Of a stretch of 64,000 bases of DNA, positions 26,020 to 34,908 are shown piece by piece. This stretch comes from Flavobacterium hiemivividum (lineage in GTDB: Bacteria > Bacteroidota > Bacteroidia > Flavobacteriales > Flavobacteriaceae), in contig NZ_SMFO01000003.1 of the NCBI RefSeq assembly GCF_004349145.1, positions 186,001-250,000 of the forward strand, written 5' to 3'. Positions within the stretch are counted from its first letter, which is position 1; each line of letters begins with the position of its first letter. The notes beneath the pieces were generated by a model. That model saw nothing but the letters and a program-made list of their open reading frames with translations. It was not told where the DNA came from and ran no database searches. The translations under genes and the position numbers were made by a program.

Positions 26020-27081
26020 TTATTTGATAAAGTCCACTTTTGTTCCGTCAGTCAAGTTAATTTGACCCGTTACAATTACAATTTCATTATCAGAAAGTCC
26101 GTCTATGATTTCTACTTTGTCACCAAGAATTCTTCCTGCGGTTACTGTTTTTAATTTAGCAACACCATTTTCTGCAACAAAAACCTGATTGCTGCTCACA
26201 CTTCCTATAAATGCATTTCTAGAAACGATCATCATCGATTGCTTTTGTTGTTTGGAAGCAAACACTGCAGTTCCATACATTCCGGCTTTTAGGTCATTGG
26301 TAGAATTGTTTGCAATTTCGATTTCTACAGGGAAGTTCAAGCTTGCATCTGCCTTTGGAGCGATGAAGGTGATTTTTCCAGCAAAAGTAGCATCAGGATA
26401 AACGCTGGCAGTTACATTTACTGCGTTTCCTATTTTTAAACCAGTAACCTGAGTTTCGTTGATGGCTACTTTTAGTTTTAATTTCGAAACATTTACAATT
26501 TCGAACATTTGCGTAGCAGCTCCTAAAACAGAACCGGGCTCGATATATTTTTTATTTACAATACCGTTTATAGTTGACTTGATATTAGTGTCACCTACAT
26601 TTATTTTTGCTTGTTGCAATCTCGATTTTGAAGTAACCAAGTTTAATTTAGCCTGATCTACTTGTTGTTTTGTTACACCGCCAGTTTTGTATGCGTTTTC
26701 AAATCGGTTAAAATCAGTCAACGCATTTTGATAAGCAGCTTGTGCTGTAGTTAAGTCAGAAGTAATTTGTTCACTTCTTACTATTGCTAATGTTTGTCCT
26801 ATTCTTACTGAAGATCCTTCCTCTACTAATACTCGTACAACTCTTCCTGGTTTCTCAGCAGAAAAGTTTAACTCTTGCAATGGTTGAAAAACACCGTTTA
26901 CTGAAAAGTCTAAAGAAACTTCTTCCGTTGTAACGGATTCTGTTTTTACAGATACACTTGCGTTCTTTTGAGCTACAATAGCCGTTTTTGCTTCATTTTC
27001 TTTTTTGTTATTCATCAAAGTAAATGCAATAAGACCTAAGGCTGCAAGTATTACAATTGTAATTATTATATTCTTTTTCAT
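26020..27081 (-). CDS. Membrane fusion protein (periplasmic adaptor) of the RND pump
   Basis: 353 aa. A single N-terminal membrane/signal segment (NIIITIVILAALGLIAFTLM) is followed by a lipoyl-like half (GRVVRVLVEEGSSVRIGQTLA), a short coiled-coil hairpin (about residues 105-160, FNRFENAYKTGGVTKQQVDQ), the second lipoyl half and beta-barrel domain. It links the permease to the TolC-like channel. It lies 78 bp upstream of the permease and 5 bp after the TolC-like gene. Confidence 0.92.
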   Translation of the reverse strand: MKKNIIITIVILAALGLIAFTLMNNKKENEAKTAIVAQKNASVSVKTESVTTEEVSLDFSVNGVFQPLQELNFSAEKPGRVVRVLVEEGSSVRIGQTLAIVRSEQITSDLTTAQAAYQNALTDFNRFENAYKTGGVTKQQVDQAKLNLVTSKSRLQQAKINVGDTNIKSTINGIVNKKYIEPGSVLGAATQMFEIVNVSKLKLKVAINETQVTGLKIGNAVNVTASVYPDATFAGKITFIAPKADASLNFPVEIEIANNSTNDLKAGMYGTAVFASKQQKQSMMIVSRNAFIGSVSSNQVFVAENGVAKLKTVTAGRILGDKVEIIDGLSDNEIVIVTGQINLTDGTKVDFIK

Positions 27082-27086
27082 TTTGA

Positions 27087-28430
27087 TTAGTTATTTAGTA
27101 GTGATTTTAGTTCTCCTTTTGATTTTATTAATTGAATTTCTGCTAGTTTGTAGTCTAAAACTGCAGCGGTATAGTTGTTTTGTGCTTCGGTAAATGCATT
27201 TTCAGCATCTAATAAATCAGTTAAGGTAGCTAAACCTTGGATGTAGTTATTATTGGTGTTTTTTAGTACATCTTGCGCTAACTGTGCATTTCCTTTTTGA
27301 TTTTCGATCGTGATGATGCTATTGTCAATTTGAGTTTTTGCATTGGCGTAAGCTAAATCTAGAGATAGTTTTGTGTCTATTAAATCTTCCTTTACTGATT
27401 TTAATTCAATATCTGCTTTTCTAACTTTAGATCTAGTTTCAAAACCAGAAAAAATGGGAACTCTTAAATTCAATCCTACTGATGAGAAATCAGTCCAGTA
27501 AACACCATCAGACGGTTTTGCTCCCCAAGGCATTTTTGGACCTTGACCTATATAGTTGTACCCTGCCGAAAGTGATAATGTAGGGTAGTAGCCTGCTATT
27601 ATTGACTTTTTTTGGAATTCTAGTAATTGTTCCTGTTTTTTCATCAATAAAAACTCTGTTCGTGTTTCAGTATTTGGAGCTTCTGTAAACGAGTGAGGTG
27701 TTACTTCAAAAGCAGTTTGTGGAATTTCAATTTGTGATTCAATAGGCATTCCCATATAAAATTTCAATGCGTTTTCCTGAATTAAAACCGCATTCAATAC
27801 TTGTTGACGTTGTGTTTTTATATTCGAAAGTTTAACTACAATTCGATCCAGATCAATTTTCTTAGACAATCCATTGTCATAAAGTCCTTTGATAATGTTT
27901 CTAACCTTGGTCGTGTTAGCATAAGTGCTGTCTAGAACGTTCAAATTTTGTCTTCGTACATAAACCTGATAGTAGTTGTTAGCCACTCTTTCTATTACTT
28001 GCTCTTCAGTCAATTGCTCATTAATTTGGTAAAACTCTCTTGTAGTTTTGGCCGCTTTTAAACCAGTAAAAACAGATTGATCAAATAAATTTTGAGTTAA
28101 AGAAACTCCGGCAACAGAAGTCCATTTTTGACCAAAATTTGCCTGGATCGTCGTTCCTGGATCTCCACCAAAGGATGCTGCGTCAATAAAAGTAGTTTGC
28201 AAAATAGGGTTGTAAGTTAGTCCTCCGTTAGCAGTAATTTGCGGTAAGGCTCTAGAGCGAACTTCCTGGATTTGGTACTCGCTATTCTCTACTTTTAGTT
28301 TTGCTTTTTTAGCATCAGATTTGTTTTCTAAAGCATAAGCAATAGCGTCCTTTAAAGTAAGTGTCTTTACTTCTTGCGCATTTGCTACGTATGCAAATGT
28401 TAGGAATGTTAGTAAAATTAATCTTTTCAT
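27087..28430 (-). CDS. TolC-family outer-membrane efflux protein
   Basis: 447 aa with a signal peptide (KRLILLTFLTFAYVANA). Two TolC repeats of long amphipathic helices are evident, for example ALENKSDAKKAKLKVENSEYQ near the N-terminus and the matching KADIELKSVKEDLIDTKLSL in the second half; the end GLATLTDLLDAENAFTEAQN is the conserved second-repeat motif. It forms the exit duct of the pump. Its ATG overlaps the tetR stop by one base. Confidence 0.93.
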   Translation of the reverse strand: MKRLILLTFLTFAYVANAQEVKTLTLKDAIAYALENKSDAKKAKLKVENSEYQIQEVRSRALPQITANGGLTYNPILQTTFIDAASFGGDPGTTIQANFGQKWTSVAGVSLTQNLFDQSVFTGLKAAKTTREFYQINEQLTEEQVIERVANNYYQVYVRRQNLNVLDSTYANTTKVRNIIKGLYDNGLSKKIDLDRIVVKLSNIKTQRQQVLNAVLIQENALKFYMGMPIESQIEIPQTAFEVTPHSFTEAPNTETRTEFLLMKKQEQLLEFQKKSIIAGYYPTLSLSAGYNYIGQGPKMPWGAKPSDGVYWTDFSSVGLNLRVPIFSGFETRSKVRKADIELKSVKEDLIDTKLSLDLAYANAKTQIDNSIITIENQKGNAQLAQDVLKNTNNNYIQGLATLTDLLDAENAFTEAQNNYTAAVLDYKLAEIQLIKSKGELKSLLNN

Positions 28431-29026
28431 TAGATGGTCGGGTTTAGTAAATGTTTTTCTAGTTCAATAATTCCAGCAGCTGTTGCCATGGCTCTGGTGT
28501 GGTATTCTAATATTTCAAGTTCTAAGAGTTGGCCTTCTTTTTCAGAACTGGTACTTCCTTTAATGCTAAAAATAAGGTTGTAGTAAAGTTTTGTGTAATT
28601 GTCAATATTAATATTTTCTCGATACAATCCTTGACTTATTCCTTTTGCTATATTATTTTTAAATACCGAATTGAATTCAGTGGTTTCTCTTTGCATTACC
28701 TTTTCATAAATTTCAGGATAATGTTTTTTTAATTGAAAGCTTGGAGAATCATCTGAGGATTGAAACATTTCTTTGAACATTTTTTTGATCTCAAAATTTT
28801 CTTGAATTGCGTTGTAACCTTTGCTTACAATATTGTCAATTATTGCGTGTATTTCAGTATGTATTGCTACAGTGCTTTCCTCAATTAGAATTTCTTTGTT
28901 GCAGAAATATTTGTAAATCGTTTTTTTAGAAATACACATTTCACCGGCAATATCATCCATTGTAATGCTCTTAAAACCTAGTTTTAAAAACATCTCGCTT
29001 GCTTTGTTAATTATTTTCTCTTTCAT
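28430..29026 (-). CDS. TetR/AcrR-family transcriptional regulator
   Basis: 198 aa. The N-terminal helix-turn-helix is ITMDDIAGEMCISKKTIYKYF (residues about 21-41), typical TetR; the rest is an all-helical ligand-binding and dimerisation domain. It is the first gene of the efflux operon and overlaps tolC by one base, so it probably represses its own operon and is released by a pump substrate. Confidence 0.92.
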   Translation of the reverse strand: MKEKIINKASEMFLKLGFKSITMDDIAGEMCISKKTIYKYFCNKEILIEESTVAIHTEIHAIIDNIVSKGYNAIQENFEIKKMFKEMFQSSDDSPSFQLKKHYPEIYEKVMQRETTEFNSVFKNNIAKGISQGLYRENINIDNYTKLYYNLIFSIKGSTSSEKEGQLLELEILEYHTRAMATAAGIIELEKHLLNPTI

Positions 29027-29031
29027 TATCT

Positions 29032-29043
29032 ATTTCGAAATTA
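29032..29043 (-). promoter_or_regulatory. Palindrome and weak -7 element before the tetR-led operon
   Basis: ATTTCGAAAT (29032-29041) is a perfect 10-bp palindrome overlapping TAATTTCG (minus strand), one base away from the -7 consensus. It lies 6-17 bp before the tetR ATG, so a transcript from it would be almost leaderless; a promoter further upstream is possible. Confidence 0.3.
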
Positions 29044-29126
29044 TTTCAGTTCTATTTTTTTATCCAATAAGTGCTAGATCGTATAACTAAAGCTTCAGGA
29101 AATCCAGTAGTTTTTCCATAATTAAT

Positions 29127-29669
29127 TTATATGGTAAATTCTAAGTTGGCAATTAGTTTTATATCTTGACCTAAAGCAATTCCAGCATTTTGAGCGTAGG
29201 AGTTTGTTCTAAGGTTAAAATCGCTACGGCTTATTTGTCCTGTAACTTCAAACAATGCTTTTTTTCTTCCTTCATAAGTGGTGATTCCTATTAACTCAGC
29301 ATCAAGTTCAACTACTTTCGTGATGTTTTTAATGGTTAAGTTTCCTTTCAAGAAATTGATGTTCTTACTTATTTTTTGAAATGATGTTGATTTGAAATTG
29401 ATTATTGGAAACGTTTTAATGTCTAAATAATCATTTAGTATTAAATTCGTGTCGATGCGGTCGATACTCATGTCTTTATTATTAACATCTAATTGAAATT
29501 CAACAGAAGCATCTTCTAGCTCATCTTCATGAATATCTAAATGGCCATTAAACTTATTGCGAGAACCCGCTATATATGCGATAATGGAGTGTCTCGCTTT
29601 AATTAAAACATCAGATTGACTCGAGTCAATAGTCCATTTTGTGGCTGTAAGTGGTAAGGTTGCATTCAT
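29127..29669 (-). CDS. YceI-family protein
   Basis: 180 aa. It begins TATKWTIDSSQSDVLIKARHSI, the standard opening strand of the YceI lipocalin-like barrel, which binds polyisoprenoid or amide lipids in characterised members. No signal peptide is present, so unlike E. coli YceI it may be cytoplasmic. The frame can be extended to 29744, but that would place the start inside the palindrome and ahead of the -7 box; the ATG at 29669 is preferred. It is divergent from a polyprenyl synthase gene. Confidence 0.88.
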   Translation of the reverse strand: MNATLPLTATKWTIDSSQSDVLIKARHSIIAYIAGSRNKFNGHLDIHEDELEDASVEFQLDVNNKDMSIDRIDTNLILNDYLDIKTFPIINFKSTSFQKISKNINFLKGNLTIKNITKVVELDAELIGITTYEGRKKALFEVTGQISRSDFNLRTNSYAQNAGIALGQDIKLIANLEFTI

Positions 29670-29702
29670 GACAATAAAGTACAATAAGTTAATTTTCGGA
29701 TG

Positions 29703-29744
29703 CAAAGATACGATGGAAACTTTGAAAACGTTTAAAGTTTCCAT
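29703..29744 (-). promoter_or_regulatory. yceI promoter with a 32-bp palindromic operator
   Basis: The -7 box TATCTTTG (29710-29703, minus strand) fits the consensus exactly. Two bases upstream begins an inverted repeat with 11-bp perfect arms, ATGGAAACTTT (29713-29723) and AAAGTTTCCAT (29734-29744), around a 10-bp spacer that itself contains AAACGTTT. This covers the place where the -33 contact would be and is a strong operator candidate. Confidence 0.7.
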
Positions 29745-29784
29745 GTTTTTTTTAATTTATTTTACATTTCATTGAAATACAGAG

Positions 29785-29815
29785 TTTGTAATCAAGGCTG
29801 AATGCTGTAATTTAG
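29785..29815 (+). promoter_or_regulatory. Promoter of the polyprenyl synthase gene
   Basis: TTTG (29785-29788) and TAATTTAG (29808-29815) are 19 nt apart; the -7 box differs from TAnnTTTG at one position. The start codon is 18 bp downstream. Confidence 0.45.
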
Positions 29816-29832
29816 CCCCAAAAATTAGTTTT

Positions 29833-30807
29833 ATGCACTCCATCGACCAGTTCCGAGATTTTTTCATCACTTATTTAGAAAAGCAGACTATTACTAAAGA
29901 GCCTGAAAACTTATATGAGCCTATTGCCTATATTTTAGGGTTAGGAGGAAAGCGAATTCGTCCTCTTTTAACCTTAATGGCTACCGAGGTTTTTAATGGA
30001 GATTACAAAAAAGCACTTCCTGCGGCAATGGCAGTGGAGGTTTTTCATAATTTTTCTTTAGTTCATGATGACATTATGGATGCTGCACCTTTGCGAAGAG
30101 GAAATGTAACAGTTCATGAAAAATGGGGAGTTAATACCGGAATCTTATCGGGTGATGCAATGCTTATTTTAGCCTATCAATATTTCGAACAATATGAGCC
30201 TGCAATTTTTATGCAATTGGCAAAATTATTTAGTAAAACTGCGCTTGAAGTTTGTGAAGGACAGCAATGGGATGTTGATTATGAAACCCGAGATGATGTT
30301 ACTATTCCAGAATATCTCAAAATGATCGAATACAAAACCGCAGTTCTTGTTGCTGCAGCCATGAAAATGGGAGCGATAGTAGCCGAAACCTCCGTGGAAA
30401 ATGCGGACTTGATTTATGAGTTTGGGTTGAATTTAGGTTTGGCTTTTCAACTTCAGGATGACTATCTAGATGCTTTTGGAGATCCAGAAACTTTTGGAAA
30501 GCAAGTAGGTGGGGATATTATCGAGAATAAAAAAACATATTTATATTTAAAAGCGTTGGCATTTTCTTCTAATGAAGAAGCGTCTCAGTTGCAAGACTTA
30601 TTCTCCTTACATCTAGAGGATAGTTCAGCTAAAATTGAGGCTGTCAAAGAAATTTTCAATACTTCAGGATCATCAAAAGCGACTCAGGAAGCAATCCATG
30701 ACTATACTTTTAAGGCTTTTGAAACCTTAGAAAAAATGAATATAGAATGCGATAAAAAGGATTTGTTGCGTGCTTTTGGTGAAAACTTAATGGGAAGAAA
30801 AGTTTAA
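29833..30807 (+). CDS. Polyprenyl diphosphate synthase family protein
   Basis: 324 aa trans-prenyltransferase. Both aspartate motifs are present: DDIMD at residues 79-83 and DDYLD at 209-213, with GGKRIRP (residues 38-44) and the LRRG after the first motif. It condenses isopentenyl diphosphate with an allylic diphosphate to make longer polyprenyl chains (quinone side chains, carotenoid precursors). Chain length cannot be fixed by reading. It is followed by the ATTG-word repeat region. Confidence 0.93.
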   Translation: MHSIDQFRDFFITYLEKQTITKEPENLYEPIAYILGLGGKRIRPLLTLMATEVFNGDYKKALPAAMAVEVFHNFSLVHDDIMDAAPLRRGNVTVHEKWGVNTGILSGDAMLILAYQYFEQYEPAIFMQLAKLFSKTALEVCEGQQWDVDYETRDDVTIPEYLKMIEYKTAVLVAAAMKMGAIVAETSVENADLIYEFGLNLGLAFQLQDDYLDAFGDPETFGKQVGGDIIENKKTYLYLKALAFSSNEEASQLQDLFSLHLEDSSAKIEAVKEIFNTSGSSKATQEAIHDYTFKAFETLEKMNIECDKKDLLRAFGENLMGRKV

Positions 30808-30809
30808 AC

Positions 30810-31019
30810 AAAAATCAATATCAATAGCAATGTCAATAGCAATAAAAAAACAACACTAAATAATACTGTTTCTCATTGATACTGACTTTTTAAAATTGAT
30901 ATTGCCATTGATTTTTGTCATTGCCATTGAAACTCATTGATTTTTGCCATTGAAATTGATATTGCTATTGACTTTTTGCCATTGCCATTGAAATTGATTT
31001 TTGAAATTGATTTTTGAAT
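30810..31019. repeat. ATTG-word degenerate repeat with inverted arms
   Basis: A 210-bp stretch built from 6-12-base words. The left part (30810-30844) uses TCAATA/GCAATG words; the right part (30873-31019) uses their complements, ATTGCC, ATTGAA, ATTGAT, with more than fifteen ATTG tetramers. A 13-nt exact inverted match links 30832-30844 and 30960-30972. It has stop codons in all useful frames and no U run typical of a terminator. Confidence 0.8.
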
Positions 31020-31047
31020 TCGAAATTACTACAGAAATTTACAAACT

Positions 31048-31401
31048 ATGTTTATAGCTCCAAAAAATGCTGATTTACTACTTTCTGAAGCAGAAAACGA
31101 ATCCTTATACCTTAAATTAATTGAACAAATTAATAAGGATTTTAATCTAGCAAATGAAGGGATCGATTTTCCTATGAGTGTTTCTCCTAATGAATTGAAA
31201 ATTCAATTGCATGAAAAAATCTATCGATTGATTCAGCATAAATTTGCTGAATATCTCAACCTACTTTATATCATCGATGTTTCTGAAGATGAAGTCAAAA
31301 AAATGGACGGCTCAGATGTGGTTGTACTGGCAGAGCAAGTCTCTTTTTTAATTCTAAAAAGAGAGTGGCAAAAGGTTTGGTTTAAAAACAAGTACCGGTA
31401 A
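31048..31401 (+). CDS. Conserved-looking protein of unknown function
   Basis: 117 aa, acidic and helical (LYLKLIEQINKDFNLANEGI near residues 21-40), no signal peptide or membrane helix. Residues about 25-117 look like one compact helical domain with a basic C-terminus (KREWQKVWFKNKYR). I do not recognise the family. It follows the repeat region and is alone on the plus strand, with the convergent outer-membrane gene 67 bp away. Confidence 0.7.
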   Translation: MFIAPKNADLLLSEAENESLYLKLIEQINKDFNLANEGIDFPMSVSPNELKIQLHEKIYRLIQHKFAEYLNLLYIIDVSEDEVKKMDGSDVVVLAEQVSFLILKREWQKVWFKNKYR

Positions 31402-31468
31402 AATGGAGAAGTTAAGGACTTGATGTTTTTGAAGAAGCGCTACAATCAGCTCAAATCTTTTTTCTCTC

Positions 31469-32011
31469 TCAAAAATACACTCTGACAAAAGGCATGAAAG
31501 CGCTGCCGTAGATGTTATTCTTATCGCTTAATACGTTATATCGTGCTCCTATTGTGGCATATCCGCTGCGGTATCCTGCTCCTAAAAACAAACCCGTATT
31601 CCAAAAGTCTTGAGAATTACTGTTGGCGTCATCAAAATTAACATTTACACGCAATTGCTCTAATTCGGCTGAAAGTTGAATTTGCGGAAAGGGATTTAAT
31701 AACCCAATAACACTACCTCCATATAGGTTGGCATTGTAAAAGTTTTTTTGTTTAATGTAAGTGTATTGAGCGCCAAGACCCAAGGCAGCGTATTCGTTAA
31801 AGTTATAAATGGCGCTTGGCGATGAAGAGATATTGGTATATCCAGTGCTAAAGCCTAGGCCAATTCCTCCTCCAAATTGTACGTTTTTCCAGAAATCACT
31901 GCTGGAATTTGTTGTAATTGTTTGCTGCTGTGCATGCAAAGTATTAGTAATTAATGCGATTATGGTAATGAAAACGGACTTTGAAATGGTGTAAGAGTTG
32001 TTTTTTCTCAT
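31469..32011 (-). CDS. Outer-membrane beta-barrel protein
   Basis: 180 aa with a signal peptide ending near HAQQQ. The mature part alternates polar and hydrophobic residues in short strands separated by Gly/Asn turns (GGGIGLGFSTGYTNI, GLGAQYTYIKQKNFYNANLYGGS, GAGYRSGYATIGARYNV) and ends VRVYF, an outer-membrane barrel C-terminus with terminal Phe. An 8-strand barrel is likely. Relatives in flavobacteria are, as I recall, sometimes labelled alpha-ketoglutarate decarboxylase because of the neighbouring sucA; nothing in this sequence supports that activity. It diverges from sucA across about 106 bp. Confidence 0.8.
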   Translation of the reverse strand: MRKNNSYTISKSVFITIIALITNTLHAQQQTITTNSSSDFWKNVQFGGGIGLGFSTGYTNISSSPSAIYNFNEYAALGLGAQYTYIKQKNFYNANLYGGSVIGLLNPFPQIQLSAELEQLRVNVNFDDANSNSQDFWNTGLFLGAGYRSGYATIGARYNVLSDKNNIYGSAFMPFVRVYF

Positions 32012-32072
32012 AACTATCTATTTTTTTAACATATTAATATATAAAATTAAATATAAATTTACGGGATTATTG

Positions 32073-32080
32073 TACTTTTG
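32073..32080 (+). promoter_or_regulatory. -7 element of the sucA operon
   Basis: TACTTTTG matches TAnnTTTG and lies 38 bp before the sucA ATG. The -33 region has no clear TTG. Confidence 0.5.
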
Positions 32081-32117
32081 CGAAACTATTTTAACAAAAA
32101 GTATATTCACTAATATT

Positions 32118-34895
32118 ATGGATAGGTTTTCATTTCTAAACGCAGCACATACAGAGTTTTTCGCACAATTATACGATCAGTACCTTGACAATCCAGATAG
32201 CGTAGAGCCAAGTTGGAGAAGTTTCTTTCAAGGTTTTGATTTTGGGATGGAAACGTACAACGGGGAACAGCCCGTACAAAGCAATGCCAGTTTTACTGCT
32301 GGAAATGTGGACTACGATCAAATGTCAGAAAAAATTCATAAAGAATTTAAAGTATTAAATCTGATTGAAGGCTACCGTTCCCGTGGACATTTGTTCACTA
32401 AAACGAATCCGGTTAGAGATAGAAGGATTTTTGAGCCTTCACTTGATATCGCTAATTTTGGACTTTCAGCAGCAGATTTAAATACTGTTTTTGACGCTGG
32501 GAAAGTAGTTGGTAAAGTACCTTCGACACTTACAGAGATCATAAAACATTTGGATACAATCTATTGCCAGCACATTGGTGTGGAGTATATGTATATCAGG
32601 AAGCCAGAGATCGTTCAATGGATACAAGAGAAAATAGGACTTAACGATAACTTGCCTAACTTTTCAAGTGAGGAAAAGAAATCAATTCTATATAAATTAA
32701 ATGAAGCAGTTTCTTTCGAAAACTTCTTACATACTAAATATGTTGGTCAAAAACGTTTTTCACTGGAAGGTGGAGAATCAATAATACCAGCCCTTGATAC
32801 ATTAATTGAGAAAGCTGCCGACATGGGAGTGGAGCAATTTGTAATGGGAATGGCACATCGTGGTCGTTTGAATATATTGGCAAACATATTCGGGAAATCT
32901 ACTCAAGATATTTTCGGAGAATTTGACGGTAAAGATTACGATCAAGAATATTTTGACGGTGACGTGAAGTACCACTTAGGACTTACTGCCGACAAAATAA
33001 CAAGAACAGGAAAGAAAATTAATATCAATTTGGCTCCAAATCCTTCACACCTTGAAACAGTAGGTGCTGTAATCGAAGGAATTACAAGAGCAAAACAAGA
33101 TAAGTATTTTCCAGATGACTTTTCAAAAGTATTGCCTATCGCCGTTCACGGTGATGCTGCAATTGCAGGACAAGGAATACTGTATGAGATTATCCAAATG
33201 GCTCGTCTTGATGGATATAAAACGGGTGGTACAATTCATATTGTAATCAACAACCAAGTTGGTTTTACAACAAACTACCTAGACGCTAGATCTTCTACTT
33301 ATTGTACAGATGTTGCTAAAGTTACTTTATCTCCAGTATTACACGTGAATGCAGATAATGCTGAAGCAGTAGTTCATGCGATGATTTTTGCATTAGAATT
33401 CAGAATGCAATTTGGACGTGACGTTTTTATTGACTTATTAGGGTATAGAAAATACGGTCACAACGAAGGAGATGAGCCTCGTTTTACACAGCCAGTATTG
33501 TATAAAATTATTGCAAAACATCAGAATCCTAGAGATATTTATGCTGCAAAATTAATAGCTGACGGAGTTATTGACGCTAATTATGTGAAAGGACTTGAGA
33601 AGGAGTACAAATCTAATTTAGAAATGAATTTAGAAGCTTCTCGTAAAAAAGACTTGACTATCATTACGCCATTTATGAAAAATGAGTGGTTGGGCTTTGA
33701 GCAGGTTACTGACGTGCAAATGCTTCAAAATGTTGATACTTCTTACTCAAGAGAGGGATTGACTCAGGTTGCAAACGCAGTTTCTAACTTACCTACAGAT
33801 AAAAAGTTTATCAATAAAATCCAAAAGCTAATCAACGACAGAAAAACAATGTTTTTCGAAACAAACAAGTTGGATTGGGGAATGGCTGAGCATTTAGCTT
33901 ACGGCTCATTGCTACAAGAAGGCTTTGATGTTCGTATTTCTGGACAAGATGTAGAGCGTGGAACTTTCTCTCACCGTCATGCGGTAGTAAAAGTAGAAGA
34001 CTCAGAAGAAGAAGTAACATTAATCAATAGCTTAGAAGGTAAAAAAGGGAATTTCAATATTTTTAACTCGCTATTGTCTGAGTACGGAGTATTAGGATTT
34101 GATTATGGATATGCACTAGCAAACCCCAATACTTTAACAATATGGGAAGCGCAATTTGGAGATTTCAGTAATGGAGCCCAAATTATGATTGACCAATATA
34201 TTTCTTGTGGAGAGGATAAATGGAACAACCAAAACGGAATTGTTTTGTTATTACCACATGGATATGAAGGACAAGGAGCAGAGCACTCTTCAGGAAGAAT
34301 GGAGCGTTATTTACAACTTTGTGCAAGACAAAACATGTTTGTTGCCGATTGTACAACGCCAGCGAACTACTTTCACTTGTTGAGAAGACAAATGAAGACA
34401 AAATTCCGTAAGCCACTTATTGTGTTTACACCGAAGAGTTTGTTGCGTGATCCTAGATGTATATCTACCATCGAAGACTTAGAAAACGGAAGTTTCCAAG
34501 AAACAATCGATGACGATGCAGTAAATAAAGCTGAGGTGAAAACTTTAGTTTTCTGTACTGGTAAATTCTACTATGACATTACTGCCGAAAGAGAGAAAAA
34601 CGGACGTAACGATGTAGCAGTTGTGAGAATAGAACAACTATTTCCATTACCAGTAGAGCAATTAAAAGCTATCATCGCCAAATATCCAAATGTTGATGAT
34701 TACGTTTGGGCACAAGAAGAACCTAAAAACATGGGAGCTTATAGCTTTATGTTGATGAACTTCAACTTAGTGAAATGGAGATTAGCTTCATTAAAAGCGT
34801 ATTCAGCATCAGCATCAGGAAGTTCGACAAGAGCAAAACGACGTCATGCAGATGCAATACAAATGGTTTTTGACAAAGATTTATTTAGAAATTAA
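32118..34895 (+). CDS. sucA: 2-oxoglutarate dehydrogenase E1 component
   Basis: 925 aa thiamine-diphosphate enzyme that decarboxylates 2-oxoglutarate in the TCA cycle. N-terminal segment DQYLDNPDSVEPSWRSFFQGF is the E2-binding E1 signature; MGMAHRGRLNILANIFGK, HGDAAIAGQGILYE and LGYRKYGHNEGDEPRFTQP cover the ThDP site; the C-terminal part has GFDYGYALANP and IWEAQFGDF. An in-frame start at 31998 would add 40 hydrophobic residues and precede the -7 box, so the ATG at 32118 (MDRFSFLNAAH) is used. Followed by a DUF2846 gene and sucB. Confidence 0.97.
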   Translation: MDRFSFLNAAHTEFFAQLYDQYLDNPDSVEPSWRSFFQGFDFGMETYNGEQPVQSNASFTAGNVDYDQMSEKIHKEFKVLNLIEGYRSRGHLFTKTNPVRDRRIFEPSLDIANFGLSAADLNTVFDAGKVVGKVPSTLTEIIKHLDTIYCQHIGVEYMYIRKPEIVQWIQEKIGLNDNLPNFSSEEKKSILYKLNEAVSFENFLHTKYVGQKRFSLEGGESIIPALDTLIEKAADMGVEQFVMGMAHRGRLNILANIFGKSTQDIFGEFDGKDYDQEYFDGDVKYHLGLTADKITRTGKKININLAPNPSHLETVGAVIEGITRAKQDKYFPDDFSKVLPIAVHGDAAIAGQGILYEIIQMARLDGYKTGGTIHIVINNQVGFTTNYLDARSSTYCTDVAKVTLSPVLHVNADNAEAVVHAMIFALEFRMQFGRDVFIDLLGYRKYGHNEGDEPRFTQPVLYKIIAKHQNPRDIYAAKLIADGVIDANYVKGLEKEYKSNLEMNLEASRKKDLTIITPFMKNEWLGFEQVTDVQMLQNVDTSYSREGLTQVANAVSNLPTDKKFINKIQKLINDRKTMFFETNKLDWGMAEHLAYGSLLQEGFDVRISGQDVERGTFSHRHAVVKVEDSEEEVTLINSLEGKKGNFNIFNSLLSEYGVLGFDYGYALANPNTLTIWEAQFGDFSNGAQIMIDQYISCGEDKWNNQNGIVLLLPHGYEGQGAEHSSGRMERYLQLCARQNMFVADCTTPANYFHLLRRQMKTKFRKPLIVFTPKSLLRDPRCISTIEDLENGSFQETIDDDAVNKAEVKTLVFCTGKFYYDITAEREKNGRNDVAVVRIEQLFPLPVEQLKAIIAKYPNVDDYVWAQEEPKNMGAYSFMLMNFNLVKWRLASLKAYSASASGSSTRAKRRHADAIQMVFDKDLFRN

Positions 34896-34908
34896 TTTGT
34901 TCTTAGAG

